64,000 bases of DNA from Melitaea cinxia (taxonomy: Eukaryota; Arthropoda; Insecta; Lepidoptera; Nymphalidae), in assembly GCF_905220565.1 (NCBI RefSeq), contig NC_059400.1:9942159-10006158 (forward strand). Reading direction: 5' to 3'. Within the stretch, counting starts at the first letter, position 1, and the number at the start of each line of letters is the position of its first letter. The position numbers were made by a program, and so were the translations under genes. The notes under the pieces are model-generated. The model was not told the origin of the DNA and did not search any database. It saw nothing but the letters and a program-made list of their open reading frames with translations. Shown one piece after another: positions 1 through 10,185 of the stretch.

Positions 1-279
1 TAATATTACATTATATCAATTAATGTTAATTTGTAACATACTTAGTGCCATGTATTGAGGACGTGTACAAAGCTGTACGTAATGAGTAAATGTGGTTTAA
101 AATATTAAATATCTACATTCCAAGCAATGTCGTCATAACCTTAATTACTATTTGAACTATCAACGAATATGAATGTAGAATAAAATAAGCTGAAAGGGAT
201 AAGACGTCTCGTCTTTGATGTTTTTAATTAAATAATGCAGATATTCTTTTCTATATTTATGTAAAGTATAACATTTAAA

Positions 280-317
<38 letters not shown>

Positions 318-509
318 CAGTCATAATAACAGCATAACACACATTTATCCACCAAAGAAAACAATATTCAACTAAGAAAAGCTAAGTAAGTGAGTTTAAA
401 TTAAAGTTTCAATAAGATATGTTTTATGACTCAGCTCCGGTATAGAAGCTCGCCTGTTTGAATGATGTAGTTTTTAATGTTTGTAATTTGAAAAATAGTT
501 CTTTTCAGT
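1..509. other. AT-rich non-coding stretch
   Basis: No gene, RNA or recognised transposon is visible here. The one distinct item is an AT-dinucleotide tract at about 285-314. Open frames across it only read through that tract as alternating Tyr-Ile and are not coding. Confidence 0.6.
285..314. repeat. (AT)n microsatellite
   Basis: About 15 uninterrupted AT dinucleotides, read directly from the sequence. Confidence 0.95.
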
Positions 510-716
510 CTAGTGTCTGCCCTTGTAGGCGCCTCGAAGAGCACGTAAAACTGTCGAGTCGGGTTGTTATCATAGCCATCTGATAGCTATTGCTGCTCAT
601 AGAAGGTAATACATACCTATGTCAACCTGTAGTAAAGTAGCGTGGTAGATTGAGCTCCAACCCTTCTCCTAAATGGAAAAATATGCCTTAAGCCAGAAAT
701 GGGATGTTATAGGCTA
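510..716 (+). mobile_element. SINE family B, 5'-truncated relic
   Basis: The body and tail match the other family B copies in this window: a segment near 'GAGCACGTAAAACTGTCGAG', then a 'TCATAG' block, 'GCGTGGTAGATTGAGCTCC', and a tail resembling 'GCCCAGCAGTGGGATATTA'. It has diverged and lacks the tRNA-like head. Full-length relatives lie at 15.5, 29.6 and 56.9 kb. Confidence 0.65.
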
Positions 717-916
717 AATCAAACAATTTACAAACGCATATTAATAAATAATTGTTTTTGCTCACAAACGAAAAAAAAGAAGATTTGAATAACATCTTAA
801 TAAATTTATTCAAATAAGATAAAATAATATTGACAAAGGGAGTACTGATATGACTAAATGTTAAGATTAAATCCATTCCATTTAATTGTAATATGGTGTC
901 ACAGATATCTTAAAAA

Positions 917-1190
917 TTAAGAGAGATTGAAAACATCGACAAGTCCAAGGAGTTCCAAGGTCGAGTAGTTTGTACAGTGAAGGAACAAAATTTTCTTGTG
1001 TGGAAGAGGAGTGAAGGATTTAGTGCAAAAAGTTAAGAAATGAGGGAGAATTTCAAGGAGTACATTGCCACTAGACCGTAGGCTATGTTCATGATAATCA
1101 TTCAGATATTTAAATCGCTCTCTGGAGTCCCTGGGTTGAATAACATACCTAAGAATATAAGTCCTGCGAAGGTTAATTGGGAGACCCTCT
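917..1190 (-). pseudogene. Jockey-like reverse transcriptase, C-terminal relic
   Basis: The minus-strand frame reads LPINLRR, then RERFKYLNDY, HSLRSSGN and TKSFTP. This is the order seen at the C-terminal end of lepidopteran jockey-type ORF2 proteins, and the copy at 8.1-8.95 kb has matching LPIRLRR, KERFEFL and RSLRSREN motifs. The usual LWNxLP box is not readable after TKSFTP, so the end is frameshifted or decayed. The reverse-transcriptase palm and endonuclease are absent. It is a dead, 5'-truncated insertion. The jockey assignment rests on motif similarity only. Confidence 0.6.
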
Positions 1191-1374
1191 GATTTTTTTT
1201 TTACATAAATTGGTGATTTTATCATATTTGCAGAGGCCAAATATGAATCGGATGCATATGTTTTAAATGCGCTCAACGTTATTCATTGCTCCTCGTTACT
1301 ATCAAGATAGTAAGTTTCAACATAATCAAGATCAATCAATCATTTGCCTTAATCCATCTATTGCAGACGATTTA

Positions 1375-1712
1375 GACAGTGTCAGAAAGACACTGTGTCG
1401 CCTAGGACTATTCAGGAAAACGCAGAGTTGTCTAAGCTCTGCGCCACCCTCTCGACCTCATAGGCTAGGCCCACGAGAACGAGTCGATACGTGTGGAGCC
1501 AGTTTGGCTGCAGGAGTCTTTCGTATTTTAGAGCTATGCCACGAACGCTTGACGGAGACCCCATTCTGGGTTTCAAATGAAGTTTTCCTTCTCCAGGACC
1601 CTGATGATTTTGAGCCAGGTTTATCCCTCGGTAGCCTTTTACGACCCCCACGGGAAGAAAGGGGGTGGTGCTATTCTACGCGGCCCACACCACACGTCAT
1701 ATAATAATAATC
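1375..1712 (-). repeat. Dispersed GC-richer repeat, unclassified
   Basis: This block is clearly less AT-rich than its surroundings. Read on the minus strand it starts after an ATT-rich run. It contains 'CTTTCTTCCCGTGGGGGTCG', resembling the 'CTTCCCGTGGGTGTCGTAAG' motif of SINE family A. Two small hairpins occur on the plus strand: ACAGTGTC/GACACTGT at 1376-1396 and CGCAGAG/CTCTGCG at 1421-1443. Open frames run through it on both strands (1267-1704 plus, 1412-1651 minus), but neither resembles a known protein. It is probably the 3' part of a non-LTR element or a SINE. Confidence 0.5.
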
Positions 1713-1915
1713 AAGATAGGTAAGAGAAAACTATGATAGCACAATTTGGGTGTAAATAGAAAGAAAAATTTGTAATATACGGAGGGGTCCCACAGAATAA
1801 AAAATCACAATAGAATATTTTCGAAGAAAAAAATGTGATATTAGTTTCTTACTAAATATTTCTGTACAATATATTATATATTAAATTGAAATGTATTTAT
1901 ATTTTTATTTGAAAA

Positions 1916-2220
1916 CTAGCTGTGCCCGCGACTTCGTCCGCGTTGAATTTAAAAGTTATTGTTTAGTTCGCAAGGTTATAAAATAAATACATTTCTAAAA
2001 TAAAAGTAGCCTACGTTACTCCTTACTACATCAGCTGTTTGCCAGTGAAAGTCCTGTCAAAATCGGTCCAGCTGTTTCAGAAATTAGCCAGAACAAACTG
2101 ACAGACAGACAGACAAAAATTGTAAAAAAAAAAAAACGTTATTGTGATATATGTATCCTGGTTATCTCCGGTTATTTTAATATTACAGACAGGCACTTCA
2201 ATTTTATTTATTTGTATAGA
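1916..2220 (-). mobile_element. Non-autonomous Helitron, about 305 bp
   Basis: Read on the minus strand, the element starts TCTATACAAATAAATAAAAT and ends in a GC-rich hairpin (GCGGACGAAGTCGCGGG) followed by ACAGCTAG. A TC start, a 3' hairpin with terminal CTAG, and insertion between A (1915) and T (2221) are the hallmarks of Helitrons. It carries no Rep/helicase coding sequence. Its internal GACAGACAGACA run and 'AAAATCGGTCCAGCTGTTTC' are familiar from many lepidopteran introns. Confidence 0.75.
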
Positions 2221-2240
2221 TGTATAGATAACACGTTGTT

Positions 2241-2475
2241 GCTGTGTGGCTACGGCATTAAAGAACATAATCCCCTCTCTTCCCGTGGGTGTCGTAAGAG
2301 GCGACTAGGACACAGTTCCACTACCATCTTGAAACTTATAAAGCCGACCGATGGCGGGATAACCATCCACCTGCTGGCTTTGAAATGCAGAGGCCGAAGA
2401 CGGGCAGCAGCGTCTTCGGTGCGACAAGGCCAGTCCTGCGGTCACCAACCCACCTGCCCTGCGTGGTGACTATGC
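2241..2475 (+). mobile_element. SINE family A, 3'-truncated copy
   Basis: Matches the longer copy at 52,844-53,170 in order: CTGTGTGGCTACGG, CTTCCCGTGGGTGTCGTAAG, GGCGGGATAACCATCCA, GCCGAAGACGGGCAGCAGCG and TGCGGTCACCAA. It ends at GTGGTGACTATG, before the RTE-like tail found in the full copy. The open frame across it (2212-2469) is not a gene. Confidence 0.75.
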
Positions 2476-2524
2476 ACGATGCACCTTCGAATCGTCATTT
2501 TACAGATTAAAATTTTAATTACTA

Positions 2525-2936
2525 ACCGACTTCAAAAAAAGGAGGAGGTTACTCAATTCGACCAGTTTTTTTTTTTTATGTATGTTCGGGGGTAACTTCG
2601 TCGTTTATGAACCGATTTTGATAATTCTTTTTTTGTTGGAGTGGAGATATCCCTAGTTTGGTACCATGATAACGAAACCAGGATCTGATGATGGGATCCC
2701 AGAGATATCGAGGGAAACTCTCGAAAATCCGTATAGCTTTTTATTGGGGGTACCGATTTTAATGATTTTTAATTTAATCAAAAGCCGATGTTTATCATGT
2801 GGTCTCATTTAAATTTCATCGAGATCTGATTACAACTTTTGGAGTAATCTTTGATAATGCGTATTTACTTGACTATTTTTTCGTCAAGAAGTCGGTTTTT
2901 TGTCGTTTGCCTGCAAACACAATTATATTATTTTTA
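2525..2936 (+). mobile_element. ACCGACTTC-family repeat copy
   Basis: Begins ACCGACTTCAAAAAAAGG and closes with GAAGTCGGTTTTTT, so the ends are inverted repeats of about 10 bp. A short GCAAACACAATTAT tail follows. Related copies lie at 6.5-7.8, 42.5 and 55.3 kb. Internal landmarks are GATCTGATGATGGGATCCC and CATCGAGATCTGATTAC. There is no coding capacity; it may be a MITE, but the superfamily is not evident. Confidence 0.7.
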
Positions 2937-3222
2937 AAAGTGAAGCTACTACCAGTTCCTAATGCAGATTCTGCAGACAAGGAATGGCAAGAAACTCTGG
3001 AGTTACTTTATATTTGATAACATCTTGCATGAAATACAGCATCACTAAGTTCGCACATCTTTATCATCTATGTAATCCTGCACTGAATAATAAGCTTTAG
3101 CTATTTATTTATTTTTTAAGATACTAAATTTATTCTCAGACAATCTGAATATCGTTTGTGGGATTTTATTATACTCGTACATGCGAATACCATAGCCCAA
3201 AAAAATACGTTAATATACATAA
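2937..3222. other. AT-rich spacer
   Basis: No feature recognised. Confidence 0.5.
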
Positions 3223-3224
3223 TA

Positions 3225-3873
3225 CAGTCGAATCTCGGTAATTCAAAACTCAGGGGACTCGAAAAATATTACGAATTATCGAGTGTTCGAAATATCAAAT
3301 AAATAAAACTTCGAATTATTAAGTGTTGATCAATTATTACCTACAAATTTATTAACTGCTATTCTTTAACAATGACAAAAGTCACCTTTCTTCTCGCCTC
3401 CCTCTACTTTATCGATTTACCTCTTCTTTTCACCATTCGTCAAGCATTTATACTTTTTAGGACTCATAACTAACACAAACTTTTAATCTGTATTCAACGA
3501 AAAAGTAACAGTAACTGAAACATAACAAACCAATTCGTGGGGAAGTGTGTGTCACACTAATCATTATAAAAAAAGACTCATGTACGATGATACACGTATT
3601 TACAAGTTTGAACTTGTCTCGAAATGTACCTACTTACAAGCTTTCTGTTTTTTTCTCTCTGCAACTTTGAATGGTCGAGTGTTCGACGCCGATGAGTTCG
3701 ATTTAACGCGTCGTTTTGTTACGTGACAATAGTTTTTTTGTTCCAATTACCAAGTGTATAAAAATGTATTGATTTATTTCAAAATACCAAGAGATTTTGT
3801 AGAGAACTCGTGACGACTTTGAATTAAAGAGAGGTTCGAATTATCGCTGGTTTGAATCAACGAGAGTCGACTG
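3225..3873. mobile_element. Tigger/pogo-like MITE with TA target duplication
   Basis: The ends are inverted: CAGTCGAATCTCGGTAATTC on the left, and CAGTCGACTCTCGTTGATTC when the right end is read on the minus strand. Both ends are flanked by TA (3223-3224 and 3874-3875). A CAGT... terminus with a TA duplication is typical of the pogo/Tigger group of Tc1-mariner transposons. Further inward the two halves share motifs such as CGAATTAT. There is no transposase frame in the 649 bp, so it is non-autonomous. Confidence 0.7.
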
Positions 3874-3875
3874 TA

Positions 3876-4585
3876 TTGTTATAATAACATGAACCTAAAT
3901 AACAGGAGGATACAGAATTTTTTCACTTAAACAAGTCACACTTACTGGTTACTTAATTTATATTCTTGTACGAAGTTTAGCAAATTCTGTGTCATAGAAG
4001 TACTTTCACCACTACATGACTAATAACAAAGGCCATAAAAATCAAGGCTATAAACTTTGGACCTCCTTATTATAGCAAAGTTTAGCCATTATCAAAGCTT
4101 TTAGCCTCACGTCTTTGAATATGTCTTATAATTATTTATAAAGTTCTCATTGTCACACAATTTTATGTGACTAAAGTTTTAAAGTACTTATAATGCAGAC
4201 ACGTGATTGATGTCTATTATATAACTAACTCAACTTAAGTTCAATATTAACGCTAAGGTGTAATGGCATAGAGACTTAACGGAAATTGCACTTAAAATAA
4301 AAATAAATATATTTAATACGTAAATTTTTACTACATCTAACACTATTTTTTATAAGTTTATACATTACATTTATATAAACAAATAGAAGCACTTAAATAG
4401 TTACTAGAGCTTGATATCATTGAAGAAAAAACATTGTCAGCTAATAAGGTACTTTTCTCAGTACTAAAGTGTACTTAAACAACCCTGGTAAGTCTTTGCT
4501 TAGTGGAAGAAGTGATTATACACGTTTAAGTTGGCTACTTACGTTAAAATATATGTATATTAAAATAAACAAAAATATATAATTA
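3876..4585. other. AT-rich stretch, nothing recognised
   Basis: No coding signal, RNA gene or repeat family identified by eye. Confidence 0.5.
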
Positions 4586-4760
4586 ATAGCTTTTACTCGC
4601 GGCTTCGCGCGCTTTGAATTTTTTTTAATAAAAATGATCCCATGTTACTTCTAATACCTCCAAGAATATGTGTGCAAAGTTTAATGAAGATCGGTTAAGT
4701 AGTTTTCGCGTGAATGCGTAACAAACAAACTTACATTCACATTTATAATATTATTAGGGA
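4586..4760 (-). mobile_element. Helitron-like short repeat
   Basis: On the minus strand it starts TCCCTAATAATATTATAAAT and ends in a GC-rich hairpin (GCGCGAAGCCGCGAG) followed by TAAAAGCTAT. Its relatives normally end in CTAG; here the last bases appear mutated. The inner part 'AGTAGTTTTCGCGTGAATGC' is familiar from lepidopteran introns. It abuts the 3' tail of the RTE relic. Confidence 0.55.
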
Positions 4761-4767
4761 TTAGGGA

Positions 4768-5937
4768 TTAGTCAGTCAGTTCAACCTATTACAGTACACT
4801 GCTGGACATAGGCCTCCCCAAGCTCGTGCCAGACATCCCGGTTTTCCGCATTCCTGATCCAGCCCACACCGGCAGCTTACGTAGATCGTCGATCTAACGG
4901 GTTGGAGGACGTCCCACACTGCGCTTGCCGAGACACAGTCTCCACTCCAGGACCCGTCTGCTCCAACGGCCATCGGTCCTGCGACACAGATGACTAGCCC
5001 ACTGCCACTTCAACTTGCTGATTCTGTGAGCTATGTCGGTTACTTTCGTTCTCTCGCGGATAATCTCATTTCTAATCCTATCTTTGCGAGAAACCCCAAG
5101 CATAGCCCATTCTATTGCACGTTGAGTGACTTTAAATTTGTGGACGTCAGTCTCCACGTCTCGGCTCCTTATGTTAACATAGGCAGGACGCGATGCTCGA
5201 AGACTTGTCTTCATGCATTACGGAGTCTTCGAAGTGAAGACTCGAGGAAGTCTAGCAAATGCCGCCCAGCACAATCGAATCCTCCTATCCGCCTCCTTCT
5301 CGAACTTGTAGCGGCCTAGTTGGCTGGTATGGCCTAGATAAATACAATCCTGAACAACTTCGAGAAGGGTACCTTCGACCGATGCCAGTCTTGGTATGAC
5401 TTGGTTGCTAAACATAACTTTCGTTTTTTCCAAGTTCATACCGAGACCAACCCATCGGGAAGACTCGTTTAGGCCGGCCAGTATTTGGCCTACCTCATCC
5501 AACATCTCCGCAAAGGTGACAATATCGTCGGCGAAACGAAGGTGAGAGATGTATTTGCTGTTGTCGTTGATGCCTCGTTCCCCCACTCCAAGGTCTTAAA
5601 GACATCCTCCAGCGTAGTGGTAAACTGTTTCGGTGATATTAAATCTCCCTGTTATACCCTACGTCAGCGAAAAATTCTTATTCTCTGGTCTTGGATATGA
5701 ACGGTCATCGACGCCGCGTTGGACATACATCTCAGTACCTCGATATATTGTCAGTCGATATGAAATTTCTACAGAAAGTCCAGGACAGCCCAGTACTCGA
5801 CAGAGTCGAAAGCTTTCTCGTAGTCCACAAATGCCATACACAGCGGCTGATTATATTCTTCTGTCTTTTGAATAATCTACTGAATAGTATAGATATGGTC
5901 TATGGTGCTGTAGCCATTTTGAAATAGCGATTAATTC
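4768..5937 (-). pseudogene. RTE-like retrotransposon, reverse transcriptase 3' half (dead)
   Basis: On the minus strand the broken reading frames give, in order, NGYSTIDHI, CMAFVDYEKAFDSVEYWAVL (palm motif A), EDVFKTLEW, HLRFADDIVTFAEML (motif C, catalytic FADD intact), GLGMNLEKTKVMF, EVVQDCIYLG, KVTQRAIEWAMLGVSRKDRI, HRISKLKWQWASHL and GRWSRRVLEWR. It ends GEAYVQQCTVIG-stop at about 4781. These are hallmark blocks of insect RTE-clade proteins. Several frameshifts and in-frame stops (after VLDFL, and in the linker before GVGWIRN) show that it is inactive. The N-terminal endonuclease is missing, as expected for a 5'-truncated insertion. The 3' flank carries repeated GATTAGG units, a plausible simple-repeat tail. 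Its last 45 or so bases are shared with both SINE families in this window. Confidence 0.85.
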
Positions 5938-6503
5938 CACGCGGCATCATTCCACGCGGACATGATTTGTACCATAACTATCTGTAAATATTTAGTTCTC
6001 AAGTTGTAAATTATAAATATTACAAAAATAATTAAATAAATGTAGGTTGTAATGTTACATAATGCACGAATAAATATTTCGTAGTGCAGAATTCTGTAAA
6101 CTCATTAACATTTCACTCCAAAGCGAGATAAGAATAAAAGGTAGCAATAAAATGCTTCAAAGGTGAACAAAGAAAATAAATATTCAGTTCCGATAAAAAT
6201 AGATTGTATCGAACTCCCTTACCTTCCTTACCTTCAAATTTTCTGAAATTTTCTAAGTTATGCCCGATACGTCTTTCTTTTGTATTTGACAATCAACGAA
6301 CCCAATAACGAACAATTGCCGCTGCCTCGAGCTTATACGTTGTTACCTATGAAGTCAATTGCCTTTGAAGAAACTTTTGCTCATATCAAATGTTTAATTT
6401 GATGAACTAATAAATGTAGCATTTCAATTTCTTTTTGTTTTGTTATAAAGGTTATGACTTTTTAAGATAACCAAAAAGCTTTTGTAAGGTTTTTATTATT
6501 TTT
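5938..6503. other. AT-rich spacer
   Basis: Nothing recognised apart from a short GCGGCATCATTCCACGCGG-type near-duplication at about 5940-5960. Confidence 0.5.
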
Positions 6504-7440
6504 AGCCGACTTCCAAAAAGGTAGGAGGTTTTCAATTAGATTGTATTTTTTTATGTATGTTACCTCAGATCTTTTAACTGTGCGGACTGATTTTGATGAT
6601 ATATTTAATCGACCGGTGGTACGTGGTCCGTGGTCCCATTTAAATTTAATTGAGATCTTACAAGTACTTTTCGAGCTATATCTAATGATAAGCATTTACT
6701 TAACTATTTTTTCGTCGACCTACGTTGTATTATACTTACTGCATTACTTTTTACCCGACTTCCAAAAAAGGAGGAGGTTCTCAATTCGACTGTATTTTTT
6801 TTTTATTTTATGTATGTTACATCAGAACTTTTGACCGGGTAGACCGATTTCGACAAATTTTGTTTTAATCGAAAGGTGGTATGTGTCAATTGGTCCCATT
6901 TAAATTTATTTGAGATCTAACAACTAGTTTTTGAGTTATATCTAATAATGCGTTTTTACTTGACGCTTTTTTCGTCGACCTACGTTGTATTATACCGCAT
7001 AACTTTCTACTGGATGTACTGATTTCGATAATTCTTTTTTTGTTGGAAAGGGGATATCCCTAGTTTGGTACCATGATAAGGAAACCAGGATCTGATGATG
7101 GGATCCTAGAGAAATCGAGGGAAACTCTCGAAAATCCGAAATAACTTTTTATTGGGTATACCGATTTTGATAATTTTTAATTTAATCGAAAGCTGATGTT
7201 TATCATGTGGTCACATATAAATTTTATTGAGATCTGATAACTACTTTTTGAGTAATCTTTGATAACGCGTATTGACTTGACTATTTTTTCGTCTACTTAC
7301 GTTGTATTACTTATCGATGTAATTGAAGTCGGTTTTTTTTTTCGTTTGCGAGCAAACACAATTATCGTCGATCTACGTTGTATTACTCGTTGATGTAATT
7401 GAAGTCGGTTTTTTATTCGTTTGCGAGCAAACACAATTAT
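6504..7440 (+). repeat. Compound array of ACCGACTTC-family repeats
   Basis: At least three related modules follow head to tail. One starts GCCGACTTCCAAAAAGG at about 6504, the next CCCGACTTCCAAAAAAGG at about 6753, and a third resembles the 2525-2936 copy from about 7005 (GATCTGATGATGGGATCC at about 7090). Each has the core 'CATTTAAATTT..GAGATCT..AA' and 'TTTTTCGTCGACCTACGTTG'. The right end is a near duplicate of TGTAATTGAAGTCGG plus GCGAGCAAACACAATTAT at 7318-7440. It is non-coding and probably arose by repeated insertion or unequal exchange. Confidence 0.7.
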
Positions 7441-7672
7441 TGACTAGCCCATTGGCGCAGTTTGTAATGGCGCTGCTTTCTGCTCCGCAAATTGCTGGTT
7501 CGATTCCCACCAGAGTCTGGTTGTAATATTTGCATTTACATATGTGTTATTTCTATGTATCAAAAAAAATATCTATAGCAGTCCGCTGTTACCTATAACA
7601 CAAGCATTTAGTTGCTTACCACAGGAGCAGCTGATGTGTGTGTTTGACCATATGTGTATGTTACAAAAAAAA
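7441..7672 (+). mobile_element. tRNA-derived SINE (family C)
   Basis: The head TAGCCCATTGGCGCAG... contains a Pol III A-box-like TTGGCGCAGTTTG and a B box GGTTCGATTCC at about 7497-7507, so it derives from a tRNA. The body continues with CCGCTGTTACCTATAACACA and GTTGCTTACC. Copies are at 52,212 and, without head, at 39,183. It is inserted directly after the ACAATTAT end of the preceding repeat array. Confidence 0.75.
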
Positions 7673-7684
7673 TTACCTTTACTG

Positions 7685-7827
7685 AGTATACCGATTTTGA
7701 TGATTCTTGTTTTAATCGAAAGCTGATACTTGTCATGTCATCTAAATTTGAACGTGATCTGATGACTACTCTTTGCCGATGTTAATTTGAGTTGGTTTTT
7801 TTGATCTGCGAGCAAACACAATTATTT
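7685..7827 (+). repeat. ACCGACTTC-family fragment
   Basis: Retains 'ACCGATTTTGATGATTCTTG', 'GATCTGATGACTAC' and the GCGAGCAAACACAATTAT tail of the family, so it is the right-hand remainder of a copy split by the SINE to its left. Confidence 0.6.
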
Positions 7828-8147
7828 TTAGAGTTATTATATGACATTTGTAATGATGAAGTGTGTTGTAAGTATAAAGTTTAAAAGAAACAGACAAATA
7901 TTTAATAATTTTACTTCTATCAAAACTATGCAAATATGTTAAAAATATGTTATGTATATGTGTTACGTGACCGGCGAAACAAATGTCTTTTTAAAAACGA
8001 TTACTTTATCAACACAACTTATTAATAAAAATACAAATATTTATGAAACAGAAGTTAAAAGATAAAGTTACATATTAATAAACAAAGCAGTGTTATGGAA
8101 CTAGAATCGGAGATTGAATGTGTTGAATATTATATATACAAATTTAC
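7828..8147. other. AT-rich spacer
   Basis: No feature recognised. Confidence 0.5.
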
Positions 8148-8950
8148 TTGCACACAAGCTTAACAGATCTGCCTAGTATGATTAACAGTTTTAATCAGGA
8201 ACTCGAACGTATCAACAGTTGGAGCAAAGAATTTGGTCTGAAAGTTAGACCGTCAAGATCGCAATCTATAATTATCGGAAGCCAACAGCTTATTTCACGA
8301 ATTGATTGGCCAAATTTGACACAAATAACTTTTGCCGGTGTTATAATTCCTTTCAGTGAAAAAGTAAAAAACTTGGATATAATGTTTGACAACTTTATGT
8401 CTCTATCGGTTTCATGCATCTATCGGTTCATTAAGAAGGTTGCGTAATTTTCTTCCTACTCCTACTATAGTTGCTCTAGGCCAATTTCTTCTTCATCCTA
8501 TCCTTGATTACGCTGACACTTGCTATCTCGACTTAGGGGAGGATCAACTAAATAAACTTGAGCGTCTCCAAAACCTCTATATTCGGATCATATTCGGTCT
8601 CCGCAAATACGACCACGTCTCTGAGTTCCGTGGGAAACTTAAGTGGCTCCCTATACGTCTGCGCAGGAATACTCAATGTGCTATCTTTACTATATTCTAT
8701 ATTATTTAGTCCCATCATATCATCTTATTTGAAAGAACGCTTTGAATTTCTCTATGATTCACACAATAGATCACTTCGTTCTCGTGAAAATCTCACTTTG
8801 AAAATCGGTAAATACTCTACTGCCTTCTACAGCAAGTTTTCCTGCATTGAGGCTGCACGGTTATGAAATACTTTACCATTACACATTAGCCGTGCAACAT
8901 CACTGGAATCTTTCAAAAAGAAGGTTAAGAAACACTACTTAAGACTTTGA
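8148..8950 (+). pseudogene. Jockey reverse transcriptase C-terminal region (frameshifted)
   Basis: Three frames stitch together. 8148-8400 gives LERINSWSKEFGLKV, SQSIIIGSQ and VKNLDIMFD (the thumb-side block after the catalytic motif). About 8410-8660 gives SLRRLRNFLP, QFLLHPILDYADTCYLDL, LNKLERLQNLYIRIIFGLR and KLKWLPIRLRR. About 8660-8950 gives ILNVLSLLYSILFSP, LKERFEFLYDSHNRSLRSR, then NTLPLHISRATSLESFKKK and a final stop at 8948-8950. The tryptophan expected in the LWNTLP box is a TGA stop at 8864-8866. Two frameshifts and this nonsense codon make it a pseudogene. The catalytic YADD lies upstream and was lost by truncation. Confidence 0.85.
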
Positions 8951-9106
8951 AATTACTGTCGTCCACTTCGTCATTAGTCCTAATAATAGCTCGACATCAG
9001 GACTACCCCTAGTTAACGGATTATTCACTATTTACGACACACCTGTATATTTTTATGTAATACGTTCTGTAATTTTTAGTATAGTTAATATTGTTTGTAG
9101 TTAGTG

Positions 9107-9110
9107 TATA
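9107..9110. repeat. Target-site duplication TATA (left copy)
   Basis: TATA immediately precedes the transposon end TGTTGCAG. The same four bases follow the other end at 10,209-10,212. Confidence 0.6.
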
Positions 9111-9133
9111 TGTTGCAGTCAAAACTCTTAACC

Positions 9134-9317
9134 AGTCAAAAGCACTATTGACTAGCAAAATCAGTCAGAAGTACTTTTGACCGTTTGCTTTAGTCAATAA
9201 TACTTTTGACTAAAATAACAGTTAAAAGTACTTTTGCCCAATGGAGCTGGTTAAAAGTACTTTTGACTAAATGATTCCGTCAAAAGTGGTTTTGACTGGT
9301 TGTATCAGTCAAAACCC
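9134..9317. repeat. Left subterminal palindrome array (6.5 units)
   Basis: Six variants of AGTCAAAAGTACTTTTGACT plus one half unit, spaced about 30 bp apart. Each unit is itself a palindrome, for example AGTCAGAAGTACTTTTGACC and CGTCAAAAGTGGTTTTGACT. Regularly spaced copies next to the transposon end suggest transposase binding sites; that role is inferred. Confidence 0.85.
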
Positions 9318-9416
9318 TTAAAAAGTTAAGGTGGTCGATAAAAATAACGACAAACGCACATATAAACTTTTATATTACTCATTATTAGTGGAGAACGTGC
9401 TGATATTAGAACAAAA

Positions 9417-9983
9417 ATGAGTGACTACGAAAAGAAAGAAGGCTTTTTGCAAAGAATTTTAGCGATGGAAGATATGAAAGATAGTCATTTCAATGTGATG
9501 ACAAAAGAAAAATTTGAAAAGTTTGCAATGGATGTGGAAGACGCGAAATTTAATGAAAAGGAAACACCATTACAGTACAGTAGGCTACAACGCTTTAACA
9601 CACACCGAAGTTTGTGGTGTAAAAAAATTAGTTACAAACACAGAACCTGTCAAATATATTTGCCGGCTGAGGAAATCTACGACATTATTGATGCTGCTCA
9701 TATTTCTATAGGGCATGGTGGTCGCGATAGACTTAAGAATGAAACGGCAAAAAAGTACGCTAATGTTACAAAAGAAATGATTAATATATATTTATCAATG
9801 TGCGAAGTATGCCAAAGGAAGAAAAGCAAGAAAAGGATGGGTCAGGTTTAGAAACCGATCCTGCACACTGAAATGAACAGCCGCTGCCAAGTCGATCTGA
9901 TTGACATGCAGTCGCAAGAAGATCGCGGGCATAAATTTATTATGGTTTATCAAGATCATTTAACTAAATTTATTCACATCTAA
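9417..9983 (+). pseudogene. Integrase-type transposase, N-terminal part (KRBA2/Ginger-like)
   Basis: An ATG at 9417 opens a 144-codon frame with a charged N-terminus (MSDYEKKEGFLQRI). It leads to an integrase H2C2 zinc-binding motif at about residues 98-137: His in AAHISIGHGGRDRL and Cys in SMCEVCQRKK. After an in-frame TAG (9849-9851) the same frame continues for 43 codons with MNSRCQVDLIDMQSQ and FIMVYQDHLTKF, and stops at 9981-9983. VDLIDMQ is where the first catalytic aspartate of the DDE integrase core falls. The second Asp and the Glu are missing, because the palindrome array begins right after the stop. In family members the core continues for well over 100 residues, so about two thirds is deleted. 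The block resembles vertebrate KRBA2, itself thought to derive from such a transposon. The copy is not functional as a transposase. Confidence 0.8.
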
Positions 9984-9985
9984 TG

Positions 9986-10185
9986 AGTTAATAGTGCTTT
10001 TGACTGACGCTTTTTTGCTGTTAAAACTACTTTTGACGGAGAGCGTCAGTCAAAAGTATTTTTAACCACGAATTTGCAGTCAAAAGTACTAATAACCAAT
10101 AATTTTCAGTCAAAACCACTTTTGACCAACTTGTCCAGTCAAAAGTACTTTTGACTGATTTCGCTAGTCAATAGTACTTTTGACT
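9986..10185. repeat. Right subterminal palindrome array (7 units)
   Basis: Seven variants of the 20-bp palindrome at intervals of about 30 bp, including the perfect unit AGTCAAAAGTACTTTTGACT at about 10,137-10,156. The array mirrors the left one and starts 2 bp after the integrase stop codon. Confidence 0.85.

Noticed and set aside
1267..1704. 145-codon plus-strand frame
   Set aside because: Covers a dispersed repeat with hairpins; an open frame also exists on the opposite strand; not protein-like.
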